NCBI GenBank assembly: GCA_051892875.1
Contig: JBJFGR010000062.1
Coordinates: 1 to 13,571, forward strand
Source: JBJFGR01 sp051892875
Lineage (GTDB): Bacteria > Pseudomonadota > Gammaproteobacteria > Enterobacterales > Succinivibrionaceae
Direction: 5' to 3'
Length of the DNA stretch: 13,571 nucleotides
Shown: piece after piece, positions 1 through 8,252 of the stretch
Numbering within the stretch: the first letter of the stretch is position 1
How the letters are laid out: each line of letters begins with the position of its first letter
Made by a program: the position numbers and the translations under genes
The notes under the pieces: generated by a model
The model's database searches: none
Seen by the model: only the letters and a program-made list of their open reading frames with translations
Told to the model about the DNA's origin: nothing

Positions 1-22
1 AATCAAATTGAATACTAAAATC

Positions 23-55
23 TTGTAGCCTAAAAATGTCAATTTTAGACTACAA
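23..55 (-). terminator. Stem-loop downstream of glmU, possible terminator
   Basis: Arms 23-35 and 43-55 pair over 13 positions with one C/A mismatch, around a 7-base loop. Read on the minus strand, the stem is followed by a T-rich but interrupted tail (GATTTTAGTATT). It lies about 165 bases past the glmU stop, so it could end the long minus-strand transcript. A gene entering from the left on the plus strand could also use it. The imperfect T tract makes a factor-independent terminator plausible rather than certain. Confidence 0.4.
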
Positions 56-137
56 TGGTATAAATTTCAAAAAGTTAAGGTTTAATATGCTATTTAATTA
101 TGTTTGATTTTTAAAGGATCAATCTCTGATTTCTAAC

Positions 138-180
138 ATACTTCTTCCTACTAACATCTATTATTTTTAGGAAGAAGTAT
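138..180. repeat. Perfect 13-bp inverted repeat 3' of glmU
   Basis: ATACTTCTTCCTA (138-150) pairs perfectly with 168-180 around a 17-base loop. Neither strand has a T run after the stem, so it is not a classic intrinsic terminator. It may be a 3' stabilising or processing hairpin of the glmU mRNA, or a protein-binding dyad. A second small dyad lies beside it: CGTCAT at 182-187 pairs with ATGACG at 204-209. The latter is part of the perfect palindrome ATGACGTCAT at 204-213, just beyond the glmU stop. Confidence 0.5.
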
Positions 181-220
181 TCGTCATTATGATAACTATA
201 TCCATGACGTCATAGCTTTT

Positions 221-1576
221 TTATTTTTTAGGTCTTTGCCATTTTTCTATGAACTTCATAGGAGTTCTTGTTATTACTAAAGAATCACTTGGAACATGCT
301 TTGTTACAGTAGTACCAGCTCCTATTGTTGCACCATTATCAATTGTTACAGGTGCAACTATTTGAGTATCAGATCCGACAAAAACATCATCTCCTATTTC
401 AGTTTTCCACTTATTAGCCCCATCATAATTACATGTTATTGTACCAGCTCCAATATTTACATTCTTGCCGATAACAGCATCTCCTAAATATGACAAATGA
501 CCAGATTTAGAACCTTTTCCTATTTTCGAATTCTTAACTTCAACAAAGTTTCCAATATGAACTTCATCTTCCAACACACAACCAGGTCTTAATCTAGCAA
601 AAGGACCTATTGTAGCATTAGATTTTATTACAGAATTATCAATAACCGTATAAGGACTAATAATGGTCCCATCCGAAATTTTACAGTCTTTTAAGTAGCA
701 ACCTGTTCCAATGTACACATTATTACCTAATTCAACATTTCCCTCTATGATAACATTTGTATCTATAACACAATCCGTTCCAAATGTAAAACTTCCTCTA
801 AAATCAACTCTACAAGGATCTAATAGCCATAAACCTTCGTTCATGTACTTTTCCGCTGTTACTTTTTGATAATATCTTTCTGCCTTAGCTAACTGAATTT
901 TGTTATTAATACCTTCACATTCTATAGTATTGTGACTCGTATATGAATCAACTATCAAATTATTACTTCTTGCAATAGAAACAATATCAGTTAAATAATA
1001 TTCTTTGCTCTTATTATCATTTTTTACTTGTCTTAATAAACTTTCCAAGATTTGTTTTTTAGCTATAAAAACACCTGTATTTATTTCTTGAATTAATCTA
1101 TCATCTTCAGAACAATCTTTTTCTTCAATTATTGATTGAATAATTCCTTTTTCATCTCTCTTAATTCTTCCTAAACCAAAAGGATCTTGAACTTTACATG
1201 TTAAAACTGCTAGCTTACTATTTTGCAAAGAATAAATTAGAGAAGATAAAGTTTCCGACGTAATTAATGGAATATCAGATACTAAAACTAAAATATCTGA
1301 ATTATTATCACAATACGGTAAAGCTTGCAAAACTGCATGCCCTGTTCCTAGTAAATCTTCTTGCTTTACCCAATTATAATCTCCAATTACCTTAGTTCTA
1401 ACTAGTTCCCCCTCATGACCATAAACAATATGAATTTTCTTTGGATTTAATTTAGAAACACTATTTATAACATGATTTATTAGTTCTTTTCCACCTACTT
1501 TATGCAAAACTTTAGGTAAACTAGAACGCATTCTAGTCCCCTTTCCTGCTGCAAGTACTATTACTTCTAAAGACAT
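221..1576 (-). CDS. glmU: Bifunctional N-acetylglucosamine-1-phosphate uridyltransferase / glucosamine-1-phosphate acetyltransferase
   Basis: GlmU makes UDP-GlcNAc for peptidoglycan and lipid A in the cytoplasm. The C-terminal domain acetylates glucosamine-1-phosphate and the N-terminal domain adds UMP. The 451-residue length matches the family (E. coli 456). The uridyltransferase P-loop AAGKGTRM is at residues 9-16, with PKVLH at 21-25 and EINTG at 164-168. From about residue 255 the left-handed beta-helix hexapeptides begin. The acetyltransferase centre includes His360 in SGHLSYLGD, followed by NIGAGTITCNYDG. The metal-binding Asp is kept at 101, but the preceding YG of the usual YGDVPL motif is VS here. 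The ATG has AGGA seven bases upstream. It is the last gene of the block, 40 bases after atpC, which is the order found in Pseudomonas-type gammaproteobacteria. Confidence 0.97.
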   Translation of the reverse strand: MSLEVIVLAAGKGTRMRSSLPKVLHKVGGKELINHVINSVSKLNPKKIHIVYGHEGELVRTKVIGDYNWVKQEDLLGTGHAVLQALPYCDNNSDILVLVSDIPLITSETLSSLIYSLQNSKLAVLTCKVQDPFGLGRIKRDEKGIIQSIIEEKDCSEDDRLIQEINTGVFIAKKQILESLLRQVKNDNKSKEYYLTDIVSIARSNNLIVDSYTSHNTIECEGINNKIQLAKAERYYQKVTAEKYMNEGLWLLDPCRVDFRGSFTFGTDCVIDTNVIIEGNVELGNNVYIGTGCYLKDCKISDGTIISPYTVIDNSVIKSNATIGPFARLRPGCVLEDEVHIGNFVEVKNSKIGKGSKSGHLSYLGDAVIGKNVNIGAGTITCNYDGANKWKTEIGDDVFVGSDTQIVAPVTIDNGATIGAGTTVTKHVPSDSLVITRTPMKFIEKWQRPKK

Positions 1577-1592
1577 AAAAAAATCCTAAAAC

Positions 1593-1609
1593 AGGTTTTA
1601 TAAAAACCT
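1593..1609 (-). terminator. Small stem-loop between atpC and glmU, possible attenuator
   Basis: AGGTTTT (1593-1599) pairs with AAAACCT (1603-1609) around a 3-base loop in the 40-base atpC-glmU gap, the longest gap in the block. On the minus strand it is followed by GTTTT, then the glmU ribosome-binding AGGA and a T7 run before the ATG. It could cause partial termination or RNA processing ahead of glmU. The stem is short and A/T-rich, so this is tentative. Confidence 0.3.
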
Positions 1610-1616
1610 TATAAAA

Positions 1617-2075
1617 TTATTTAACACGACCTTTTTTGGACAACTCATACGCATTTAATTCAGATAAAGCTCGAGATAATTCTGCTAGTGCTGCAGAATA
1701 ATCCTCATCATGATGGTTTGTGGAATATAATTTTTTCTCAGCTCTACGTTTAGCTTCTAAAGCTTCTACTTCATCAATATCTTCACCCCTTATAGCTGTA
1801 TCAACAAGAACTGTTACACTTTGTGGTTGAACCTCAAGAATTCCACCATATAAAAATACAGACTTAACCAAACCATCTAAATCAACATATAAAAGATTAC
1901 TTGAAGCTATTGTTGTTAATAAAGGACTATGTCCAGGCTTTATACCCAGTCCACCTTCACACCCATTAACCATAACCTCTTTAACAAAACCTGAAAATAA
2001 TTTACACTCAGCACTAACTATACGTAAGTGCATTTCATTTTCATGTTTAAGTGTAGAATCATTATCATTTACCAT
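1617..2075 (-). CDS. atpC: F1Fo ATP synthase subunit epsilon
   Basis: Epsilon is part of the F1 central stalk. It joins gamma to the c-ring and inhibits ATP hydrolysis through its C-terminal helices. The 152-residue protein has the beta-sandwich signatures GGLGIKPGHSPLL and GGILEVQP, then the ADTAIRG-like VDTAIRGEDIDE and a helical C-terminus. An N-terminal stretch of about 14 residues (MVNDNDSTLKHENE) precedes the usual family start near MHLRIVSAE. The upstream ATG is preferred because AAGGTG lies five bases before it, whereas the internal ATG at 2033 has only weak purine context. It starts 15 bases after the atpD stop. Confidence 0.95.
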   Translation of the reverse strand: MVNDNDSTLKHENEMHLRIVSAECKLFSGFVKEVMVNGCEGGLGIKPGHSPLLTTIASSNLLYVDLDGLVKSVFLYGGILEVQPQSVTVLVDTAIRGEDIDEVEALEAKRRAEKKLYSTNHHDEDYSAALAELSRALSELNAYELSKKGRVK

Positions 2076-2090
2076 AAAAACACCTTAACA

Positions 2091-3500
2091 CTATAAATTC
2101 TTGGCTTTTTCTAGAACTTCTTCAATTGAACCAACCATATAAAATGCTTGTTCAGGTATAGAGTCATATTCTCCATTAATAATACCTTTAAAGCCTTTTA
2201 TTGTGTCTTTTAATGGAACATACTTACCAGGGGTTCCTGTAAATACTTCTGCTACACTAAAAGGTTGAGACAAGAACCTTTCAATCTTTCTAGCTCTTGC
2301 TACAACCATTTTATCTGCTTCTGATAATTCATCCATACCTAAAATAGCAATGATATCTTTTAATTCTCTATATCTTTGTAAAACAGATTGAACCCCTCTA
2401 GCTGTTTCATAATGTTCCTTTCCTACAACATAAGGATCTAATTGTCTTGATGTTGAATCTAAAGGATCCACAGCTGGATAAATACCTAAAGCTGCTATTT
2501 GTCTGGAAAGAACAACAGTTGCATCTAAGTGAGCAAAAGTTGTGGCAGGGCTTGGATCTGTCAAGTCATCTGCAGGTACATAAACAGCCTGTACAGATGT
2601 TATAGACCCCTTTTTAGTAGATGTTATACGTTCTTGCAAAGCACCCATTTCTTCTGCAAGAGTCGGTTGATACCCAACAGCAGAAGGAATTCTTCCTAAT
2701 AATGCAGAAACTTCTGTACCAGCCAAGGTATATCTATATATATTATCTATAAATAGTAATACATCCTTTCCTTCATCTCTGAACTTTTCAGCAACAGTTA
2801 AACCAGTTAAAGCTACTCTTAATCTATTCCCTGGAGGTTCATTCATTTGACCATATATCATAGATACTTTATCTATAACTTTAGAGTCTTGCATTTCATG
2901 ATAAAAGTCATTACCTTCCCTTGTTCTTTCCCCAACTCCTGTAAATACAGATAATCCTGAATGAGCTTTTGCTATATTGTTTATAAGCTCCATCATATTT
3001 ACAGTCTTACCAACACCAGCCCCACCAAATAAACCAACTTTTCCCCCTTTGGCAAAAGGACATATTAAGTCTATAACTTTAATACCTGTTTCTAATAATT
3101 CAGTAGTATTTGACTGCTCTTCATAAGAAGGGGCTTCTCTATGAATTGCCCATTTTTCCTTTTCGTTTATAGGTCCACACTCATCAACTGGAGTGCCTAA
3201 AACATTCATTATTCTTCCTAGTGTTTCTTTTCCGACAGGAACCATTATAGGATTCTTCGAATCTTTTACTAAAGCACCTCTTTTTAATCCGTCAGAAGTC
3301 CCCATTGTAATACATCTAACAACCCCACCACCTATTTGTTGCTGAACCTCAAGAATTAATCCTTTACCCACACCTTCTGACACTACTTCCAAGGCATTGT
3401 ATAAATTAGGTAACTCACCTTTTTTAAATTCAACATCAACAACAGCACCAATTACTTGAACAACAACACCTATAATCTCTTTATTTTCATTTGTACTCAT
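2091..3500 (-). CDS. atpD: F1Fo ATP synthase subunit beta
   Basis: Beta carries the three catalytic nucleotide sites of cytoplasmic F1. The 469-residue protein (E. coli 460) has the Walker A motif GGAGVGKT at 159-166, the catalytic glutamate E191 in GERTREGNDF, the Walker B aspartate D252 in LLFIDNIYRYT, and the DELSEADK segment (the DELSEED region that couples to gamma). The C-terminus EQAFYMVGSIEEVLEKA is typical of gammaproteobacteria. All residues needed for catalysis are present. The ATG has AGAGGT six bases upstream and lies 15 bases after atpG. Confidence 0.98.
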   Translation of the reverse strand: MSTNENKEIIGVVVQVIGAVVDVEFKKGELPNLYNALEVVSEGVGKGLILEVQQQIGGGVVRCITMGTSDGLKRGALVKDSKNPIMVPVGKETLGRIMNVLGTPVDECGPINEKEKWAIHREAPSYEEQSNTTELLETGIKVIDLICPFAKGGKVGLFGGAGVGKTVNMMELINNIAKAHSGLSVFTGVGERTREGNDFYHEMQDSKVIDKVSMIYGQMNEPPGNRLRVALTGLTVAEKFRDEGKDVLLFIDNIYRYTLAGTEVSALLGRIPSAVGYQPTLAEEMGALQERITSTKKGSITSVQAVYVPADDLTDPSPATTFAHLDATVVLSRQIAALGIYPAVDPLDSTSRQLDPYVVGKEHYETARGVQSVLQRYRELKDIIAILGMDELSEADKMVVARARKIERFLSQPFSVAEVFTGTPGKYVPLKDTIKGFKGIINGEYDSIPEQAFYMVGSIEEVLEKAKNL

Positions 3501-3515
3501 GAAAAACCTCTTTTA

Positions 3516-4379
3516 TTAAACTGCAGAAGCTCCTGAAACTATTTCAGTTAATTCTTGCGTTATACTTGCCTGTCTAGCTTTATTGTAAATAAGTTGAAGA
3601 TCATCTACCAATGTCTCTGCGTTTTCAGTAGCATTCTTCATAGAAACCATTCTAGCAGCTTGTTCTGACGCTAAATTTTCTACGACACCTTGATAAACAA
3701 TTGATTCTGTATATCTTGAAAACAATAAATCTAATATACTTTTTGCATCTGGTTCATAGATATAATCCCAATAATCATTACTAACAGAAGTATTCTCCGC
3801 TTTTGGTAATGGTAAAATTTGTTCAATCACTGGTTTCTGTAGCATTGTATTAACAAATTTGTTATAAACAATACATAGTCTATCTATTTCCTTATTATCA
3901 AAAGCTCTTAACATAAGTCTAACAGAACCTATAACATGTTTTAACTGTGGATTATCTCCAAGATCAGATATTTGCCCCAAAACTTTTAAATTTAATCTGC
4001 CAAAAAATGAGCATGCTTTACTTCCAAGAAGAACAACACTACTATTTATGTTATTTTTTTTATCAGAGTCTATTTTGGTAAGAACATGCTTAAAAAGATT
4101 AATATTCAAACCTCCACATAAACCTCTATCAGTAGATACAATTATATATCCAACATTATCAATAGGTCGTTCTTCTGTATAAGGATGTCTATATTCAAGA
4201 TGGCCTAAAGCAATGTGACCAATCAATGTTCTCATAGCATCTGTATAAGGCCTACTTTGAACCATCCTATCTTGAGCTTTTTTCATTTTAGAAGCAGCAA
4301 CCATTTGCATGGCACTCGTTATTTTTTGAGTATTCTTTACACTAGATATTTTAGATTTTATCTCTTTTGCCCCAGCCAC
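3516..4379 (-). CDS. atpG: F1Fo ATP synthase subunit gamma
   Basis: Gamma is the rotating central shaft of F1. The 287-residue length equals that of E. coli. The N-terminal coiled-coil helix (MAGAKEIKSKISSVKNTQKI) and the C-terminal helix (ENLASEQAARMVSMKNAT to TQELTEIVSGASAV) form the shaft. The middle carries STDRGLCGGLNINLFK, typical of the family. The start is a GTG at 4379, confirmed by alignment of the MAGAKEI start; a GGTGA-like ribosome site lies upstream within the 15-base gap after atpA. Confidence 0.97.
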   Translation of the reverse strand: MAGAKEIKSKISSVKNTQKITSAMQMVAASKMKKAQDRMVQSRPYTDAMRTLIGHIALGHLEYRHPYTEERPIDNVGYIIVSTDRGLCGGLNINLFKHVLTKIDSDKKNNINSSVVLLGSKACSFFGRLNLKVLGQISDLGDNPQLKHVIGSVRLMLRAFDNKEIDRLCIVYNKFVNTMLQKPVIEQILPLPKAENTSVSNDYWDYIYEPDAKSILDLLFSRYTESIVYQGVVENLASEQAARMVSMKNATENAETLVDDLQLIYNKARQASITQELTEIVSGASAV

Positions 4380-4394
4380 AGAATCACCGCCTTA

Positions 4395-5936
4395 TTAAAA
4401 ATTAGATTTACTCTTGAAATCCGTAATTATTTTTTGAATTCTATTAACAATATCATCATTATAATTAGGATTTTTTTCAATAAATTTCATATCTTCACTA
4501 TAATTACTATTTGCAAATTCAAGAAGACTTGATTCAAAGGAACTTATTTTATCTAATTCAATATCGTACAAAAATCCTCTTTCTGCTGAAAATAATAATA
4601 AAGCTTGTTGAGCAACATTTAGAGGTGAATATTGTTTTTGCTTCATTAATTCTGTTACTTTTTCACCATGAGACAACTGTTTTCTAGTAGTCTCATCTAA
4701 ATCACTTGAGAATTGAGAAAAAGCAGCTAATTCTCTATATTGTGCAAGAGCAGTTCTAATACCACCAGACAACTTCTTAATTAATTTAGTTTGGGCAGCA
4801 CCACCTACACGTGAAACAGAAATACCAGGATCTACCGCTGGTCTTATACCTGAATTAAAAGCTTGTGTAGTCAAAAATATCTGGCCATCTGTTATAGAAA
4901 TAACATTTGTTGGTACAAATGCAGATACATCACCAGCTTGTGTTTCTATAATAGGTAAAGCTGTCAAAGAACCACTCTTTCCAATAATCTTCCCTTTGGA
5001 AACTTGTTTTACGTATTCAGCATTCACTCTTGCAGCTCTCTCTAACAACCTTGAATGCAAATAAAAAACATCACCAGGATAAGCCTCTCTCCCTGGAGGT
5101 CTTTTCAATAAAAGAGAAATTTGTCTATAAGCAACCGCATGCTTTGAAAGGTCATCATAAATAATTAATGCATCTTCCCCGTGATCTCTAAAATACTCAC
5201 CCATTGCACAACCTGCATATGGAGCTAAATATTGTAAAGAAGCGGATTCAGAAGCTGATGCAACAACTACTATAGTATTATCTAAAGCTTTATTTTCTTC
5301 CAACTTTCTAACAACATTAGAAATTGTTGATGCCTTTTGACCTATTGCTACGTATATACATTTAACTCCATAATTTTTTTGATTAATTATAGTATCAATA
5401 GCTAAAGCAGTTTTACCAACTTGTCTATCACCTATAATTAATTCTCTTTGCCCTCTACCTATTGGAATCATAGAGTCTACAGATTTATAGCCTGTTTGTA
5501 TTGGTTGAGATACTGACTCTCTAGCTATTACTCCTGGAGCTATAACATCAATAGACGAAAAACCATCATTTTCTATAGTTCCTTTACCGTCAATAGGATT
5601 ACCTAAAGTATCAACAACTCTACCTAACAAACCATTTCCTACAGGAACTTGTAAGATTTTACCTGTACATTTAACCTTTTGCCCCTCTTTCAGATCCGTA
5701 TAAGAACCTAAAACGATTGCACCAACAGAATCTCTTTCAAGATTTAATGCTAAACCATAACTATTATTAGGAAACTCTAGCATTTCACCTTGCATACATT
5801 GATCTAAACCTTGAATTTTAACAATACCATCAAATACAGATAGTATTGTACCAACATCTTTTGTTTCAGATGATATATCAAATTGCTTTATTCTATTTTT
5901 TATAAGTTCAGCAATTTCAGTAGAGTTAAGTTGCAT
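4395..5936 (-). CDS. atpA: F1Fo ATP synthase subunit alpha
   Basis: Alpha forms the non-catalytic nucleotide sites and supplies an arginine to the catalytic ones. The 513-residue protein is colinear with E. coli alpha from MQLNSTEI onward. The P-loop is at 169-176 but reads GDRQVGKT instead of GDRQTGKT, a Thr173-to-Val change clearly encoded by GTT. R376 in GISVSRVGGAAQTK is the arginine finger. ALIIYDDLSK is the Walker B region. The C-terminal segment (MKQKQYSPLNVAQQ) is of gammaproteobacterial type. The ATG has AAGGA eight bases upstream and lies 18 bases after atpH. The DNA coding for SRVGG contains a partial parS-like sequence (4803-4818). Confidence 0.98.
   Translation of the reverse strand: MQLNSTEIAELIKNRIKQFDISSETKDVGTILSVFDGIVKIQGLDQCMQGEMLEFPNNSYGLALNLERDSVGAIVLGSYTDLKEGQKVKCTGKILQVPVGNGLLGRVVDTLGNPIDGKGTIENDGFSSIDVIAPGVIARESVSQPIQTGYKSVDSMIPIGRGQRELIIGDRQVGKTALAIDTIINQKNYGVKCIYVAIGQKASTISNVVRKLEENKALDNTIVVVASASESASLQYLAPYAGCAMGEYFRDHGEDALIIYDDLSKHAVAYRQISLLLKRPPGREAYPGDVFYLHSRLLERAARVNAEYVKQVSKGKIIGKSGSLTALPIIETQAGDVSAFVPTNVISITDGQIFLTTQAFNSGIRPAVDPGISVSRVGGAAQTKLIKKLSGGIRTALAQYRELAAFSQFSSDLDETTRKQLSHGEKVTELMKQKQYSPLNVAQQALLLFSAERGFLYDIELDKISSFESSLLEFANSNYSEDMKFIEKNPNYNDDIVNRIQKIITDFKSKSNF
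4803..4818 (-). promoter_or_regulatory. Partial parS-like sequence inside atpA
   Basis: On the minus strand this reads TGTTTCACGTGTAGGT. It matches 12 of 16 bases of the widely conserved chromosomal parS TGTTTCACGTGAAACA, with the left half and centre (TGTTTCACGTG) perfect. A ParB homologue is encoded about 4 kb away. The same bases encode the highly conserved V-S-R-V-G, so the match may be chance, and the right half is degenerate. Confidence 0.25.
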
Positions 5937-5954
5937 ATTAAAAATCCTTCTCTT

Positions 5955-6488
5955 CTACTTTAATATTCTAGACAATCTTTCAAGTCTACCTTTTACACTT
6001 TCATCTATTTGTAAATTATCAATATTTATACAAAATCCACCAATAAGAGAGGTATCTAATTTATTAGTTAATCTAACCTCATTACAATTAAAAATTGATT
6101 TAATTTTTTCTTTTATTGATTTTATTACGTCATCTTGTAATTCAAAAACAGAAAAAACTGTTATATCTTTTATTTTTAAGTGTTGATTTACGTAACTAAT
6201 AAACAAATTTTTTATATCTTTTACAATAGACAACCTATTATTTTCTATAAGAAGATGTATAAAATTTAAACATTCATCACTTACACTATCTAATAAAATA
6301 TTTTTGAAAAAATCCAAAATCTCATTCTTAGATAATACACTCGAATTTTTTAGTATTTTAGAATTATCGATAATATAATCAATTACATCAAGGTTATGAA
6401 TCCAAACCTCAAAACCCTTATTATTATCCATACATATACCAAAAATTGCTTTAGCATAAGGACGTGCAAAAGTTATCCCATCAAGCAT
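5955..6488 (-). CDS. atpH: F1Fo ATP synthase subunit delta
   Basis: Delta links the peripheral b-stalk to the top of F1 and holds the stator still. The length of 177 residues equals E. coli. The sequence is divergent and Ile/Asn/Lys-rich, but both hallmarks are present: the N-terminal FARPYAKAIFGI (residues 7-18) and the C-terminal LIGGFCINIDN...DESVKGRLERLSRIL. The ATG has AGGA nine bases upstream, and this ribosome site overlaps the TAG stop of atpF, which suggests translational coupling. Confidence 0.93.
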   Translation of the reverse strand: MLDGITFARPYAKAIFGICMDNNKGFEVWIHNLDVIDYIIDNSKILKNSSVLSKNEILDFFKNILLDSVSDECLNFIHLLIENNRLSIVKDIKNLFISYVNQHLKIKDITVFSVFELQDDVIKSIKEKIKSIFNCNEVRLTNKLDTSLIGGFCINIDNLQIDESVKGRLERLSRILK

Positions 6489-6499
6489 AATAAATAATC

Positions 6500-6970
6500 C
6501 TAAATTTTACTTAAAGAATCTTTAACTATTTTCTCATCTATTACAGACGATATATTATTAGTTAATATTTTTTCTGTGCTTAATATAACAAGCTCTGACA
6601 GTTCTTTCTTTAAAGATTCTCTTGCTTTACTTTTTTCTAGCTCAATATCAGACTTTGTTTGTTCTAAAATCTTCTTCTTTTCTTCATTTGCAATAATTGT
6701 AGCCTCATCTAATATATTTGCTTTCATTTGTTGAGCATTATCTATAATAACTTTAGCTTCGTTTTTAGCTTGAACTATTATATTCTTTGCATTTTCTTTT
6801 GCTAATTCAACATCTTTAGATGCTTTTGCTGCGTTGTTTAAACTATCTGCAATGAATTTTTGACGCTCTGTTATACCATTCATAATAGGAGGCCAAATCC
6901 ACTTCATACAAACATAAACAAAAATAACGAAAGCTATTATTTGAACAATGAAAGTTGCATTAAATTCCAC
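6500..6970 (-). CDS. atpF: F1Fo ATP synthase subunit b
   Basis: Subunit b is the peripheral stalk, anchored in the inner membrane by one N-terminal helix (about residues 4-24) and continuing as a long charged helix that dimerises and binds delta. The GTG at 6970 is chosen as the start. A perfect AGGAGG (6982-6977) lies six bases before it, and the resulting protein, MEFNATFIVQ, is 156 residues, as in E. coli (MNLNATILGQ). The in-frame TTG at 6976 abuts the AGGAGG directly and is too close to be used. The KWIWPPIM motif after the membrane helix is typical. Confidence 0.95.
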   Translation of the reverse strand: MEFNATFIVQIIAFVIFVYVCMKWIWPPIMNGITERQKFIADSLNNAAKASKDVELAKENAKNIIVQAKNEAKVIIDNAQQMKANILDEATIIANEEKKKILEQTKSDIELEKSKARESLKKELSELVILSTEKILTNNISSVIDEKIVKDSLSKI

Positions 6971-6990
6971 AACCAACCTCCTAATATTAT

Positions 6991-7224
6991 TTATTGTGCT
7001 TTAGCAAACATAATAAACATACCAAGACCAACACCAATCATAGGTATAGCATCAACTAAGCCCATAACAATAAAAAAATTAGTACGTAACATACCTAATT
7101 GATTTGGTTGGCGAGCAACACCTTCTAAGAATTTTCCCCCAAGTATACCAATGCCTATAGCAGCACCTATAGCCGCTAAACCAATCATTATAGCTGCTGC
7201 AACAAATAATATATTACTTTCCAT
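6991..7224 (-). CDS. atpE: F1Fo ATP synthase subunit c (c-ring proteolipid)
   Basis: Subunit c forms the rotating ring of the membrane Fo sector. This 77-residue hairpin has two membrane helices joined by the polar loop RQP (38-40) that contacts gamma and epsilon. The first helix is Gly/Ala-rich (AAIGAAIGIGILGG). The essential carboxylate is Asp58 in GLVDAIPM, equivalent to E. coli D61. The side chains near this Asp do not show the usual Na+-binding pattern, so H+ coupling is likely. AGGAG lies six bases before the ATG, the best ribosome site in the operon, as expected for the most abundant subunit. Confidence 0.98.
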   Translation of the reverse strand: MESNILFVAAAIMIGLAAIGAAIGIGILGGKFLEGVARQPNQLGMLRTNFFIVMGLVDAIPMIGVGLGMFIMFAKAQ

Positions 7225-7241
7225 AAATAACTCCTATGAAT

Positions 7242-8252
7242 TTATTCATTTTCAGAACTAGCCATTGATAAATAAACAATAGTTAGTACCATAAAAATAA
7301 AAGCTTGTAAAAAAATAATTAAAATATGAAACAAAGCCCAAACTAAATTTATTAAACCTCCAGTAACCCCTCCAACTGGTATTACTCCACACCAATAACC
7401 GAAAAACACAGCCAATAATATAAAAATCATTTCCCCTGCATACATATTTCCAAAGAGACGTAATCCCAAAGAAATAGGTTTTGATAACAAGGAAACAAAT
7501 TCAAGTAAAAAATTAATAGGTACTAATAGAACAGAATTAAAAGGGTGCATTGTATAATCCTTAATAAAGCCCTTAACCCCCTTATATTTAATACCATAAA
7601 TAAATATTAATAAGAATACACTAACAGACAAAGCCATAGTTATGTTCATATCAGCAGATGGTACAACTCTAAAATAAGGCACACCTATTTCCTTCATTAA
7701 ATCAGGAATTAAATCAATTGGTAATAAATCCAATAAATTCATTGAAAAAACCCAAATAAATATAGTTAGAGATAAAGGAGCTATTAACTTGTTTTTTACA
7801 TGAAAAATACTTTCAACTGTATCGTTAACGAATGTTAATATAAATTCAACGCAACATAAAAATTTATTAGGAATTCCCCCTTTTTTAGAAAATTTCACCG
7901 CAAAAATAAACACAGATATACAAATGAAAGCAAGAAAAATAGAAAGGAATGAAGAATCTAAATTAATAACACTCATATTAAATAATTCAGATCTTTCAGA
8001 AGTGTCAATAACAGAAACACACTGTGATTGACCTAGATCCTTAACTCGACATATACCATCATCAACCTTATACTCTTCTAGACAATAACTTTGTTTTTGA
8101 TTTTTATTCAAACATTTATTGTATTCGTTTATATCCGTTACTTTTTTAGAATTTTTAACAACACCTGTTTTTAAATCAACTTGTAAAAAATGTAAATGAT
8201 GTTGTATATAATCATTTGTATCGTTAATATCGTTCTTTTCTTCTGTTTTCAT
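7242..8252 (-). CDS. atpB: F1Fo ATP synthase subunit a with enlarged cysteine-bearing N-terminal tail
   Basis: Subunit a provides the proton half-channels next to the c-ring. From the ATG at 8252 the protein has 336 residues (E. coli 271). This start has GAGA nine bases upstream; the in-frame ATG at 8261 touches that GAGA and the TTG at 8267 lies upstream of it. Key residues are R265 in SLGLRLFGNMYAGE, N269, E274, H309 and Q316. The membrane helices begin near residue 100. The N-terminal YIQHHL is conserved, but about 45 extra residues follow it, with Cys at 47, 57, 68 and 78. The E. coli tail is periplasmic, so disulfides are possible. The start lies inside atpI, giving a 29-base overlap. 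Confidence 0.95.
   Translation of the reverse strand: MKTEEKNDINDTNDYIQHHLHFLQVDLKTGVVKNSKKVTDINEYNKCLNKNQKQSYCLEEYKVDDGICRVKDLGQSQCVSVIDTSERSELFNMSVINLDSSFLSIFLAFICISVFIFAVKFSKKGGIPNKFLCCVEFILTFVNDTVESIFHVKNKLIAPLSLTIFIWVFSMNLLDLLPIDLIPDLMKEIGVPYFRVVPSADMNITMALSVSVFLLIFIYGIKYKGVKGFIKDYTMHPFNSVLLVPINFLLEFVSLLSKPISLGLRLFGNMYAGEMIFILLAVFFGYWCGVIPVGGVTGGLINLVWALFHILIIFLQAFIFMVLTIVYLSMASSENE

Noticed and set aside
4215..4532. Plus-strand open frame across the atpA-atpG junction
   Set aside because: Antisense to two conserved genes, with no recognisable motif or start signal.
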